A DNA stretch of 8,798 nt from an uncultured Pseudomonadota bacterium. Lineage in GTDB: Bacteria; Pseudomonadota; Alphaproteobacteria; RUG11792. Shown in pieces: positions 1 to 6,213 of this stretch. The translations under genes and the position numbers were made by a program. The notes under the pieces are model-generated. The model was given only the letters and a program-made list of their open reading frames with translations. It was not told the DNA's origin and made no database searches. The DNA lies in the NCBI GenBank assembly GCA_902773285.1, contig CACYDS010000089.1, positions 1-8,798 of the forward strand. Direction: 5' to 3'. How positions within the stretch are numbered: position 1 is the stretch's first letter; every line of letters starts with the position of its first letter.

Positions 1-50
1 AGGTCAGCGCCTGAATGGCTCTGAGCATATGCATACCTGGACAGGCCAAT

Positions 51-91
51 GGGCGCGATGTGGTAAAATATAAAAATACCACATCGCGCCC
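51..91. repeat. Perfect 15-bp GC-rich inverted repeat upstream of pheT
   Basis: The arms at 51-65 (GGGCGCGATGTGGTA) and 77-91 are exact reverse complements around an 11-base A/T loop. The arms are far richer in GC than the surrounding DNA. No T-run follows on the + strand, so it is not a textbook intrinsic terminator. It could be a dispersed palindromic element, a transcript-end stabiliser, or part of a two-hairpin terminator with the next stem. The repeat itself is certain; its function is not known. Confidence 0.85.
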
Positions 92-93
92 CG

Positions 94-160
94 CGGCAAG
101 ATTTTAGGACAAATTTCTGATTTTTTGATAAAATCTTGCTGAGCTGTGTTTTTTATTTTT
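94..160 (+). terminator. Hairpin plus T-run, terminator-like, directly before pheT
   Basis: The arms at 96-106 (GCAAGATTTTA) and 129-139 are exact reverse complements. In RNA they extend by a G-U pair (95/140) and a C-G pair (94/141), with a loop of 22 bases. A T-rich tract at 149-160 follows. This resembles an intrinsic terminator for a gene lying left of the window. Because the tract ends only a few bases before the pheT ATG, an attenuator role for pheT is also possible. The stem is seen directly; the role is inferred. Confidence 0.5.
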
Positions 161-164
161 ATAA

Positions 165-2525
165 ATGAAATTTACTTTCGATTGGCTACAAGAGCATCTG
201 AGAACAGATATGACATATCTTCAGATCGCTGATAAACTCACAACTCTTGGAATAGAGGTTGAGGATATCATTGACAACAGGGAAAAATATAAAAATTTCA
301 TTGTCGGAGTTATAGAAAATGCAGAAAAGCATCCAGATGCCGATAGATTGCAGGTATGTCAAGTTAACATAGGTGACAAAACATTACAGATAGTCTGCGG
401 TGCGCCAAATGCTAGGGCTGGAATTCATGTTGCCGTAGCGTTGGTCGGAGCAATCATTCCCGCTCATGGAGAGGCACTAAAAAAAGGCAAAATACGCGGG
501 ATAGAAAGCCATGGCATGATGTGTTCCAGTCAAGAGCTTTTGCTCGGCGAAGAATCTGATGGGATCATAGAATTGCCTGCGACTTCTATCCCTGGCCAAG
601 AGTTAGCTGTAGCGCTTGGAATAGATGATGTGATATTCGACGTTAGCATAACTTCCAATAGAGCTGATTGTTTCAGTGTTAGGGGAATAGCGCGCGATTT
701 ATCCGCTATCGGAGCCGGAGATTTATTAGAACTTAACGAATATGAAATTGCAGAAAATATAGAAAATCCAGTAGATATTGAAATAGATACTTCAAATTGT
801 GATTATTTTTCAACGATGGCCGTATGCGATATTTCCGGGCAAACTCCAGGTTACATCGCCAAAAGATTGAAAGCTGTTGGACAAAACTTAGTATCTTTGC
901 CTGTTGATATAGCAAATTATGTATGTCTAGACATTGGACAACCTCTACACATATATGATCTAGATAAGCTACCCTCTAAACTAAAAGTTCGGAACTCACG
1001 ACAAGGTGAAATTTTGGATACATTAAATAATAAACAAACTATTTTGCCTGAGGGGGCAGTTGTTGTCGCTGCTGATGATGACGTTTTATCAATTGCTGGA
1101 ATAATGGGGGGAATAAAGAGCGGATATTCTGCTACAACCAAAAGCATCCTTATTGAATGTGCATATTTCGATAAAATAGCAATTGCCAAAGCCGGACAAA
1201 CACTAAAAATAAACAGCGATGCTAGGACAAGATTTGAACGAGGAACAGATCCGAAAGCAGTCGATATCGCTATAAAATATGCTGCAAAGTTAATATCTAA
1301 ATGCTGTAATTGCAAATTATCAAATATAAAAAGATATGGTAAGTTAACTAAAAATGAGCATATCATAGAGCTAACTTATGAGAAATTCAATGCAATAACG
1401 GGATTGTCGCAAAAAATATTTGAGAAAGCTCAAAATGACTTGGTAAAGCTTGGGATAACAGTAAAATCCGCAGATTCTGAAAAAATGATTCTTAAAACAC
1501 CAAGTTGGAGACATGATCTTGAAATTGAAGCAGATATAATAGAGGAAATACTCAGACTTCAGGGATATGAAAATATTAGTGAAGAAGAATTGCCAATACA
1601 AGCCCCAAAATTACATTGCTATAACATTGATAAAATTTCGGACGCCTTGGTTTATAACGGTTTTTACGAAATAAAAACTTTCTCATTTCTCGATAAAAAT
1701 GCAGCTCTGCTGTTTGCAGATGAATCTGAATTAATAAATTTGCATGGCGCATCCTTGGAATTTTCCAGTTTACGTCCGACAATCGTCGCTTCGCATTTAA
1801 AAGCTATAAAAAACGCCCAAAATAAGAGCCAAAAAAATTCTAAATTTTTCGAAATTGGAAAGTGTTTTAGGAACGAGCGGGGCAGAGTAGGGGAAAAGAT
1901 GGTTTTGGCCATCACGATGTCAGAAAAACTTACCTCAAGAAATTGGGAAAAACCTCAGAAAGATGTTTCTGTCTTTGACGCAAAATCCATATTGGAACGA
2001 TTGCTGAATATGTTGGGTATCAACTATAGACTGCAAACATCAGCACCAGGCTACTATCATCCTGGACGCAGTGGGACATACATATACCAAAAGGATACTG
2101 CACTTGCTCACTTTGGAGAAATACACCCTAGCGTATTAGTAAAAATGGATATAAATGTTCCTGTTGTATGTTTAGAATTATTCTTAGACAACATACCAGA
2201 ACTTGCGGAACAGAAAGATAAGCAACCGATAGAAATTTCGCAGTATCAACCGACAACTCGAGACTTTTCTTTTGTGGTTAAAAAATCTATTTCAGCTCTG
2301 GATATCATTAACGCAGTCAAGAAGCTTAGAATAAACGAAGTTCAGGATATAAAAATTTTTGATGTATATGAATCTGAAACGTTGGGAGAGGAGAATAAGG
2401 CTGTTGCATTCGAACTTCTGCTGCAGTCTATAAAATCCACACTGTCGGAGGAAAGGATAAGAGAAATATCCGATATGGTCTATGAGAGCATCAAAAAAAA
2501 TTGTGGAGGACAACTGCGTCAATAG
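165..2525 (+). CDS. pheT: Phenylalanine--tRNA ligase beta subunit
   Basis: This is the beta chain of the cytoplasmic alpha2-beta2 enzyme that charges tRNA-Phe with phenylalanine using ATP. The 786 residues match the usual bacterial length of about 800. The expected domains occur in order: N-terminal segment (MKFTFDWL), EMAP-like tRNA-binding domain from about residue 44 to 148, B3/B4 editing domain with SDARTRFERGTDP, B5 domain, catalytic-like core, and C-terminal FDX-ACB anticodon-binding domain from about 690. The acidic residues corresponding to the magnesium site in B5 appear as D451, D457, E460 and E461 (within PSWRHDLEIEADIIEE). The ATG at 165 fits the family N-terminus, but no Shine-Dalgarno sequence precedes it; the leader is a T/A tract. 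The catalytic alpha subunit gene pheS, often directly upstream, does not occur in the 164 bases visible. A terminator follows the gene. Identification is very secure. Confidence 0.97.
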   Translation: MKFTFDWLQEHLRTDMTYLQIADKLTTLGIEVEDIIDNREKYKNFIVGVIENAEKHPDADRLQVCQVNIGDKTLQIVCGAPNARAGIHVAVALVGAIIPAHGEALKKGKIRGIESHGMMCSSQELLLGEESDGIIELPATSIPGQELAVALGIDDVIFDVSITSNRADCFSVRGIARDLSAIGAGDLLELNEYEIAENIENPVDIEIDTSNCDYFSTMAVCDISGQTPGYIAKRLKAVGQNLVSLPVDIANYVCLDIGQPLHIYDLDKLPSKLKVRNSRQGEILDTLNNKQTILPEGAVVVAADDDVLSIAGIMGGIKSGYSATTKSILIECAYFDKIAIAKAGQTLKINSDARTRFERGTDPKAVDIAIKYAAKLISKCCNCKLSNIKRYGKLTKNEHIIELTYEKFNAITGLSQKIFEKAQNDLVKLGITVKSADSEKMILKTPSWRHDLEIEADIIEEILRLQGYENISEEELPIQAPKLHCYNIDKISDALVYNGFYEIKTFSFLDKNAALLFADESELINLHGASLEFSSLRPTIVASHLKAIKNAQNKSQKNSKFFEIGKCFRNERGRVGEKMVLAITMSEKLTSRNWEKPQKDVSVFDAKSILERLLNMLGINYRLQTSAPGYYHPGRSGTYIYQKDTALAHFGEIHPSVLVKMDINVPVVCLELFLDNIPELAEQKDKQPIEISQYQPTTRDFSFVVKKSISALDIINAVKKLRINEVQDIKIFDVYESETLGEENKAVAFELLLQSIKSTLSEERIREISDMVYESIKKNCGGQLRQ

Positions 2526-2542
2526 GTATTGACAAAGTGGGG

Positions 2543-2559
2543 CAGGGTAGATTACCCTG
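2543..2559. repeat. Small perfect hairpin just after pheT
   Basis: CAGGGTA (2543-2549) and TACCCTG (2553-2559) are exact complements around a GAT loop, starting 18 bases after the pheT stop. No T-run follows, so it is more likely a 3' end-stabilising stem than a terminator. The perfect -35-like hexamer TTGACA at 2529-2534 lies just upstream but has no credible -10 partner at normal spacing. Confidence 0.5.
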
Positions 2560-2585
2560 TGATCAGGTTGTATAAATATAAATTG

Positions 2586-2637
2586 GTTCATGTTTTTATG
2601 TTTAATAAATTTGGAATGACAAACATGAACGTTTTTT
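2586..2637 (+). terminator. Intrinsic terminator of pheT
   Basis: GTTCATGTTT (2586-2595) and AAACATGAAC (2621-2630) form a perfect 10-bp stem with a 25-base loop. A G and six T residues (2632-2637) follow at once. Position after pheT and orientation fit a rho-independent terminator. The loop is longer than typical, which lowers certainty slightly. Confidence 0.7.
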
Positions 2638-2655
2638 CGCATAGTATGCTTTGGT

Positions 2656-2685
2656 GGCGCTAAGCGCCTATAAAAAATTTTTATA
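2656..2685. repeat. Two adjacent palindromes in the permease leader
   Basis: GGCGC-TAA-GCGCC (2656-2668) is followed without a gap by an odd palindrome of 17 bases, with arms TATAAAAA and TTTTTATA (2669-2685). A smaller odd palindrome, GCATA-G-TATGC, lies just upstream at 2639-2649. They sit between the pheT terminator and the permease ribosome binding site, where a promoter or operator would be expected. I could not pair the TATAAA hexamers here with a convincing -35 box. Confidence 0.45.
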
Positions 2686-2730
2686 AATTTCGAAAATTTG
2701 TTGTTTGTTTTCTTTTGAGGAGAAATTTTT

Positions 2731-3864
2731 ATGAGTAAATTTGTAAGTTCTGTTTTTTTGGTATCAGGGACAGCTATAGGTTCAGGCCTAATATCGTTGC
2801 CAATTTCAGCGGCTAAACTTGGTATGAGGTGGACATCCGTAATTATCTTGCTAGCTTTTTTAATTGCATATAAAACTTCGTGCTTGACGATCGACCTGAT
2901 CAAAAATCGTGGTAGGGCACTAACCATAGTGGAATTATCGAATGAAATATCAGGGAACATTGCCAAATCAGTATCAATGATATCACTATATGCTTTGTCC
3001 CTAGCGTTACTTTGTGCATATTTTGCTGGAACAAGTAGCATTTTGAGCAACTTCTTTGAATTAAGCCAAGCTGTCTCAATCGTTTCTTGTATTGCAATAT
3101 TTTCGGTTTTATTTTTAATCCGATCTAATGCATTTTACAGGCTAAATTCAGGAATGGTATTCATTTTGCTCACACTGATAATTGGGGGCATATTTACAAT
3201 ACCTCCAAGCGGTGATGGATTAAGAAGTATGAGCAATATTTCTGGAAATTTTGAGCTACTTATGCCGTTCCTGCCAATCATTTTCACGTCATTTGGAGTT
3301 CAAAACGTATGTCCATACGTAGCACAACACATGGGACTCGAAAACATAAAAGCGATCAAGAAGGCATTTCTTATTGGAACATTAATTCCCGCAATTGTAT
3401 ATGCCTTATGGATCTACGCAGTTTTAACAAGAATTTACGTATTCGATAACGCATTTTATATTAAACTTTTGAATGGCGGTATCGATGTTGGAGAACTGGT
3501 GAAGTCACTCTGTAACTCAGCTCATTTCGAATTTGAGAACATCATTCTGAAATTGCTATCACTTTTTGCAATTTTAACATCTGCAGCAGGAACTGGAATA
3601 GGGCTCATTAGTGCGCTTAAAGAAACAACACTGCAACAAAATAAATTGCTAATTTCCCTGATTGTTATCGGAATTCCAGCGTTTTTAACCTTGGTGATTC
3701 CAAACGCTTTTATTCGGATACTTTCGTTTGGCGGAATGATTGCAACAACATTTGTCATATTTATGCCTGTTTATCTAAACAGCAAAATATCAAGAATTAG
3801 CACAGCAGATATGGCTTGTTTAATTTTTGGAATACTTGTTGTGATAGCAGAAATTTTTATGTAG
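2731..3864 (+). CDS. Aromatic amino acid permease (HAAAP / Trp-Tyr permease family)
   Basis: This is an inner-membrane transporter of the hydroxy/aromatic amino acid permease family, which includes TyrP, Mtr and TnaB and imports tryptophan or tyrosine by proton symport. Residues 1-32 carry the family N-terminus (GTAIGSGLISLPISAAKLG, 13-31). FTSFGVQNVCPYVAQHMG at 185-202 matches the conserved FTSFG region of TyrP. About eleven hydrophobic segments run the length of the protein. At 377 residues it is a little shorter than E. coli TyrP (about 400). The ATG at 2731 is preceded by a strong GAGGAG Shine-Dalgarno at 2717-2722, spaced 8 bases. The substrate among Trp, Tyr and Phe cannot be told from sequence alone. 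Its place next to pheT hints at aromatic amino acid uptake feeding charging, but a terminator separates the two, so they are probably not co-transcribed. Family assignment is firm. Confidence 0.88.
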   Translation: MSKFVSSVFLVSGTAIGSGLISLPISAAKLGMRWTSVIILLAFLIAYKTSCLTIDLIKNRGRALTIVELSNEISGNIAKSVSMISLYALSLALLCAYFAGTSSILSNFFELSQAVSIVSCIAIFSVLFLIRSNAFYRLNSGMVFILLTLIIGGIFTIPPSGDGLRSMSNISGNFELLMPFLPIIFTSFGVQNVCPYVAQHMGLENIKAIKKAFLIGTLIPAIVYALWIYAVLTRIYVFDNAFYIKLLNGGIDVGELVKSLCNSAHFEFENIILKLLSLFAILTSAAGTGIGLISALKETTLQQNKLLISLIVIGIPAFLTLVIPNAFIRILSFGGMIATTFVIFMPVYLNSKISRISTADMACLIFGILVVIAEIFM

Positions 3865-3913
3865 AGAAAGCAAGGCATTCGCTGATTTTCTGAATTGTAA
3901 TTCTGAGATACCT

Positions 3914-3983
3914 ATTGCGCAACATGTGTTCATTTAGTACCATAAACTGGTAGCACGGTTGCGCAACCCCTAAGTTGCTCAAC
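3914..3983. repeat. Three near-palindromic TTGCGCAAC boxes before ndk
   Basis: TTGCGCAAC occurs at 3915-3923, GTTGCGCAAC at 3958-3967 and a variant GTTGCTCAAC at 3974-3983. Each is self-complementary or nearly so, and their centres are 44 and 16 bases apart. The first two can also pair with each other as a 9-bp stem that encloses a smaller TACCA/TGGTA stem (3938-3942 with 3948-3952). They could be binding sites for a dimeric regulator or a folded RNA leader or 3' end. I do not recognise the motif as a known operator. Confidence 0.6.
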
Positions 3984-4000
3984 AGAAAATATTTAGTTTC

Positions 4001-4016
4001 CATAATATACATTATG
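4001..4016. promoter_or_regulatory. Palindrome in the probable ndk promoter region
   Basis: CATAAT (4001-4006) and ATTATG (4011-4016) are exact complements around ATAC. The site contains -10-like hexamers (TAATAT, TATACA) and lies just before the ndk ribosome binding site. No good -35 box was found at standard spacing, so the promoter call is tentative. Confidence 0.3.
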
Positions 4017-4029
4017 AGGAATTGTCAGA

Positions 4030-4035
4030 AAGGAG
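4030..4035 (+). promoter_or_regulatory. ndk ribosome binding site
   Basis: AAGGAG lies 7 bases before the ATG at 4043. It fixes that ATG as the start of ndk and excludes the in-frame TTG at 4022, which lies upstream of this site and would add seven residues not expected in the family. Confidence 0.8.
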
Positions 4036-4042
4036 AAATTTG

Positions 4043-4462
4043 ATGATAGAACAAACTTTTTCAATTATTAAACCAGATGCGACAAAACGTAATCTCACTG
4101 GAGAAATAAATAGTATGATCGAAGCTGCTGGATTTAGGATAATAGCACAAAAACGCATACATATAACATTGGAACAAGCAAAGCGCTTTTATGCTGTGCA
4201 TTCCGAAAAACCATTCTATAACGACTTGTGCGAATTTTTAAGTTCTGAACCTGTTGTCGTGCAGGTATTGGAAAAGGAAAATGCCATAGCAGATTACAGA
4301 AAACTTATGGGCGCGACTAATCCAGCCAACGCTGAAGAAGGAACGATTAGAAACAAATTCGCATTATCCATAGACCAAAATTCAGTACATGGTTCAGATG
4401 CGCCAGAAACTGCGCAGAATGAAATAAAATTCTTTTTCAGCGATATTGAAATCGTTGGATAA
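4043..4462 (+). CDS. ndk: Nucleoside diphosphate kinase
   Basis: Ndk transfers the gamma phosphate from ATP to nucleoside diphosphates through a phosphohistidine, balancing cytoplasmic NTP and dNTP pools. From the ATG at 4043 the protein has 139 residues, close to the usual 140. The N-terminus EQTFSIIKPDATKRN contains the conserved IKPD. RKLMGATNPANAEEGTIR (86-103) is the nucleotide-binding block, and NSVHGSD carries the catalytic histidine at position 116. A strong AAGGAG precedes the start. The gene is first in a likely unit with the phosphatidyltransferase, whose ATG lies 33 bases after the ndk stop, and the glycosylase. A long stem-loop that begins in this short gap could reduce read-through or limit translation of the next gene. 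Identification is very secure. Confidence 0.97.
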   Translation: MIEQTFSIIKPDATKRNLTGEINSMIEAAGFRIIAQKRIHITLEQAKRFYAVHSEKPFYNDLCEFLSSEPVVVQVLEKENAIADYRKLMGATNPANAEEGTIRNKFALSIDQNSVHGSDAPETAQNEIKFFFSDIEIVG

Positions 4463-4480
4463 ATATTGTCTTCTGATTTT

Positions 4481-4544
4481 AAGAAATCCTAAATAATGTT
4501 GGTAAGATATATTCCAAATATATTGTGTTTATTTAGGATTTTTT
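4481..4544 (+). promoter_or_regulatory. Long stem-loop covering the start codon of the phosphatidyltransferase gene
   Basis: Bases 4481-4496 pair with 4529-4544 to give 16 consecutive pairs, one of them G-U (4483/4542). The 13 inner pairs (4484-4496 with 4529-4541) are perfect. The loop contains a second perfect 7-bp stem (4507-4513 with 4517-4523, loop CCA). The long stem hides the A of the start codon and the weak AAGAAA Shine-Dalgarno candidate, and ends in a T-rich tract. It may act as a translational lock, or as a terminator or attenuator after ndk. The pairing is seen; the function is inferred. Confidence 0.55.
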
Positions 4545-5155
4545 GTATTTTTCCCATTATATATTCTTTAATATACCATAATATAATTATGGCAATATTG
4601 ACAATTGTATTAGGGGGTATTAGCGATTTCTTTGATGGATATATTGCTCGCAAATATAAATGCGAGACTAGGCTTGGATCTTTGTTAGATCCCCTAGCTG
4701 ACAAAATATTCACAAATGTTGTTTTGTGGGGACTGGTAATGTTTCACAAGGTTAGCTTCCCATATTGGTGTGCCTATTTGATATTGGCAATCACCCTATC
4801 CTTTCGCGACTTTATCTTACTCGTGGGATCAAGTTTTGTTTTATCTAAGAAAATGACCGTAAATTTAAAACCGCTATACATAAGCAAACTATGCACGACA
4901 ATGGTTTTTGTTTTTATCGCATATTCAATAATATTTTTAGGAATGAATTTTCAAACACAATTCCCCCCACCCTATTCTTTGTACGAATTGTTGCAACAAT
5001 TGGAACTGGATTTTGGATATGAGATTACGTCTTTCCACAATTTCTGGGAATACATAGGATTGTTCCTTGGATACACTAGCGTTTTGATGACAGTTGTAAC
5101 GTTTGTCACTTACGTAGTGCGATTTATAAAAAATCTTGCTCCAAATGGTCACTAA
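4496..5155 (+). CDS. CDP-alcohol phosphatidyltransferase, probable eukaryotic-type cardiolipin synthase
   Basis: This integral membrane enzyme has the complete CDP-alcohol phosphotransferase signature D-x2-DG-x2-AR-x8-G-x3-D-x3-D: D44, D47, G48, A51, R52, G61, D65 and D69. The family moves a phosphatidyl group from CDP-diacylglycerol to an alcohol. Bacterial PgsA, which uses glycerol 3-phosphate, typically has an REI motif after the second helix pair. Here there is FRD (103-105) followed by NLKPLYISKLCTT (123-135), which resembles RLKPTFISKVNTA of mitochondrial cardiolipin synthase. I therefore favour a cardiolipin synthase using phosphatidylglycerol, with PgsA as the alternative. The protein has 219 residues, with an unusual hydrophilic stretch at about 150-182 before the last membrane segment. 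The ATG at 4496 is chosen because YIPNILCLFRI at the N-terminus is family-conserved. Its Shine-Dalgarno is weak and lies in a stem. The 3' end overlaps the glycosylase gene by 11 bases. The family is certain; the substrate is moderately supported. Confidence 0.85.
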   Translation: MLVRYIPNILCLFRIFCIFPIIYSLIYHNIIMAILTIVLGGISDFFDGYIARKYKCETRLGSLLDPLADKIFTNVVLWGLVMFHKVSFPYWCAYLILAITLSFRDFILLVGSSFVLSKKMTVNLKPLYISKLCTTMVFVFIAYSIIFLGMNFQTQFPPPYSLYELLQQLELDFGYEITSFHNFWEYIGLFLGYTSVLMTVVTFVTYVVRFIKNLAPNGH

Positions 5156-5933
5156 AGTTTTGCGGGATTTTGATATAGAGCAAATTGCAAATTCTGGACA
5201 ATGCTTTAGAATAGTTCGCACATCATCTACCACCTGGAATGTCAAGGCTTTTGGCCGAAACCTTTATGTAATGAAAATAAGTGCTAATGAATATGCATTC
5301 GACTGCACGGAAGAGGAATACACTAGCGTTTGGTATAATTATTTTGATTTGGGGACAGATTATTCTATATACAAATCGGTAATAAGGCATTCGGAAGATC
5401 CATATTTGATAGATGCAATCGATTATGGTTATGGTATACGGATACTTCGCCAAGACTTATGGGAAACGATAGTTAGTTTTATCATTTCGCAACGAAATAA
5501 TATTTTTAGGATAAAAGGAATTATTGAGCGTCTATGCCGTCCCTTTGGCGATGTCTTCCCCTCCCCTACTCTTCTTAAGGATTATACAGAAAATGATTTC
5601 AAATTACTTGGATTGGGATATAGAGCCAACTACATCGTCAATATTGTAAAAAATGTGTTAAATGGCGCATTAAGACTGGATTACCTCAAGGTGTTGCCCA
5701 CAGCTGATGCTCTGGAATATCTACAAAAATTCAACGGCATTGGAGCAAAAGTGGCTAACTGTATCGCCCTATTCTCTTTGTATAAAATCGATGCGTTCCC
5801 GCAAGATGTCTGGATAAAAAGGATCATCAAAACACGCTATGCCGGCAATTTTCCTGTTGAGAAATATGCGCCATTTGCCGGTATAGTTCAACAATATATG
5901 TTCTTTTATGAACGCTTTGTAAAAGATAATTAA
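5145..5933 (+). CDS. 8-oxoguanine DNA glycosylase / AP lyase, OGG1-like (HhH-GPD)
   Basis: This base-excision repair enzyme removes oxidised guanine from DNA and nicks the abasic site. Residues 1-60 form an OGG N-terminal domain with FDIEQIANSGQCFRI (GQ.FR motif). The HhH-GPD core follows: DLWETIVSFIISQRNN (104-119), the hairpin FNGIGAKVANC (196-206) with catalytic lysine K202, and FPQDVW with catalytic aspartate D221. Lysine makes it a bifunctional glycosylase/lyase rather than AlkA-like. The C-terminal IVQQYMFFYER resembles Clostridium-type OGG proteins, so horizontal origin is possible. The length, 262 residues, suits the family. The ATG at 5145 lies inside the end of the phosphatidyltransferase gene (11-base overlap) with no clear Shine-Dalgarno, which suggests translational coupling. 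An in-frame TTG at 5136 is a less likely start. Oxidative damage repair would suit an intracellular lifestyle. Function is well supported; origin is inference. Confidence 0.9.
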   Translation: MVTKVLRDFDIEQIANSGQCFRIVRTSSTTWNVKAFGRNLYVMKISANEYAFDCTEEEYTSVWYNYFDLGTDYSIYKSVIRHSEDPYLIDAIDYGYGIRILRQDLWETIVSFIISQRNNIFRIKGIIERLCRPFGDVFPSPTLLKDYTENDFKLLGLGYRANYIVNIVKNVLNGALRLDYLKVLPTADALEYLQKFNGIGAKVANCIALFSLYKIDAFPQDVWIKRIIKTRYAGNFPVEKYAPFAGIVQQYMFFYERFVKDN

Positions 5934-6019
5934 ACCACGTCGTGCGGTGAATTTATGCCTCTTTTTATACAATTTATTGTCATAATCTCTGGAATTTTTA
6001 TATTACTGCGTGGTAAAAA

Positions 6020-6152
6020 TTACACCGCAGTCATGCTATCGCCTCCCGTCTGTCCGCCATAAACCCCTTCCATAATCAGCTCATCCGCATTTTGGACATA
6101 GAGTAAACCGATAAGATAACAACTTGTCGTCTTCTAAATCGACAATTTTCAT
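6020..6152 (-). pseudogene. Possible frameshifted small zinc-ribbon-like protein remnant
   Basis: On the minus strand an ATG at 6152 is preceded by a strong GGGAGGA Shine-Dalgarno spaced 6 bases. It opens a 23-codon frame that begins MKIVDLEDDKLLSYRF and ends TLCPKCG, with its stop at 6083-6081. An overlapping second frame continues past this stop as ADELIMEGVYGGQTGGDS and ends at a TAA at 6022-6020. The CPKCG end looks like half of a zinc-binding pair, and joining the frames there by one shift gives a continuous protein-like sequence of about 43 residues. I do not recognise the family. It may be a decayed gene, a true micro-ORF, or chance. Confidence 0.25.
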
Positions 6153-6213
6153 GCAGCTTCCTCCCTCACCCCGGTGAATAATATAATACATTTTTTTGCG
6201 ATAAGAGCACCAA

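Noticed and set aside
1..73. Open + strand frame from the window edge to a TAA at 71-73 (23 codons), and an open minus-strand frame beginning MHMLRAIQAL
   Set aside because: Both are too short to identify, the + frame runs into the inverted repeat, and competing frames are also open. It may be the end of a gene or a structured RNA left of the window, but nothing supports one choice.
917..1366. 149-codon minus-strand frame inside pheT
   Set aside because: It lies wholly within the conserved B3/B4 coding region of pheT and shows no protein-like motifs.
2529..2557. TTGACA at 2529-2534 as a promoter
   Set aside because: The -35 box is perfect but the sequence at standard spacing (TTACCC) is not a plausible -10, and the terminator at 2586-2637 would stop such a transcript.
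2292..3050. 252-codon minus-strand frame across the end of pheT and the start of the permease gene
   Set aside because: It crosses two well-supported genes and the terminator between them, and its translation resembles no protein family. It is an antisense shadow.
4022..4042. In-frame TTG start adding seven residues to Ndk
   Set aside because: The AAGGAG site lies downstream of this TTG and at correct spacing before the ATG at 4043, which also gives the normal Ndk length.
5934..6030. Terminator after the glycosylase gene
   Set aside because: The possible stems (ACCACG with CGTGGT, and CTGCG with CGCAG) are far apart or mismatched and are not followed by a T-run.
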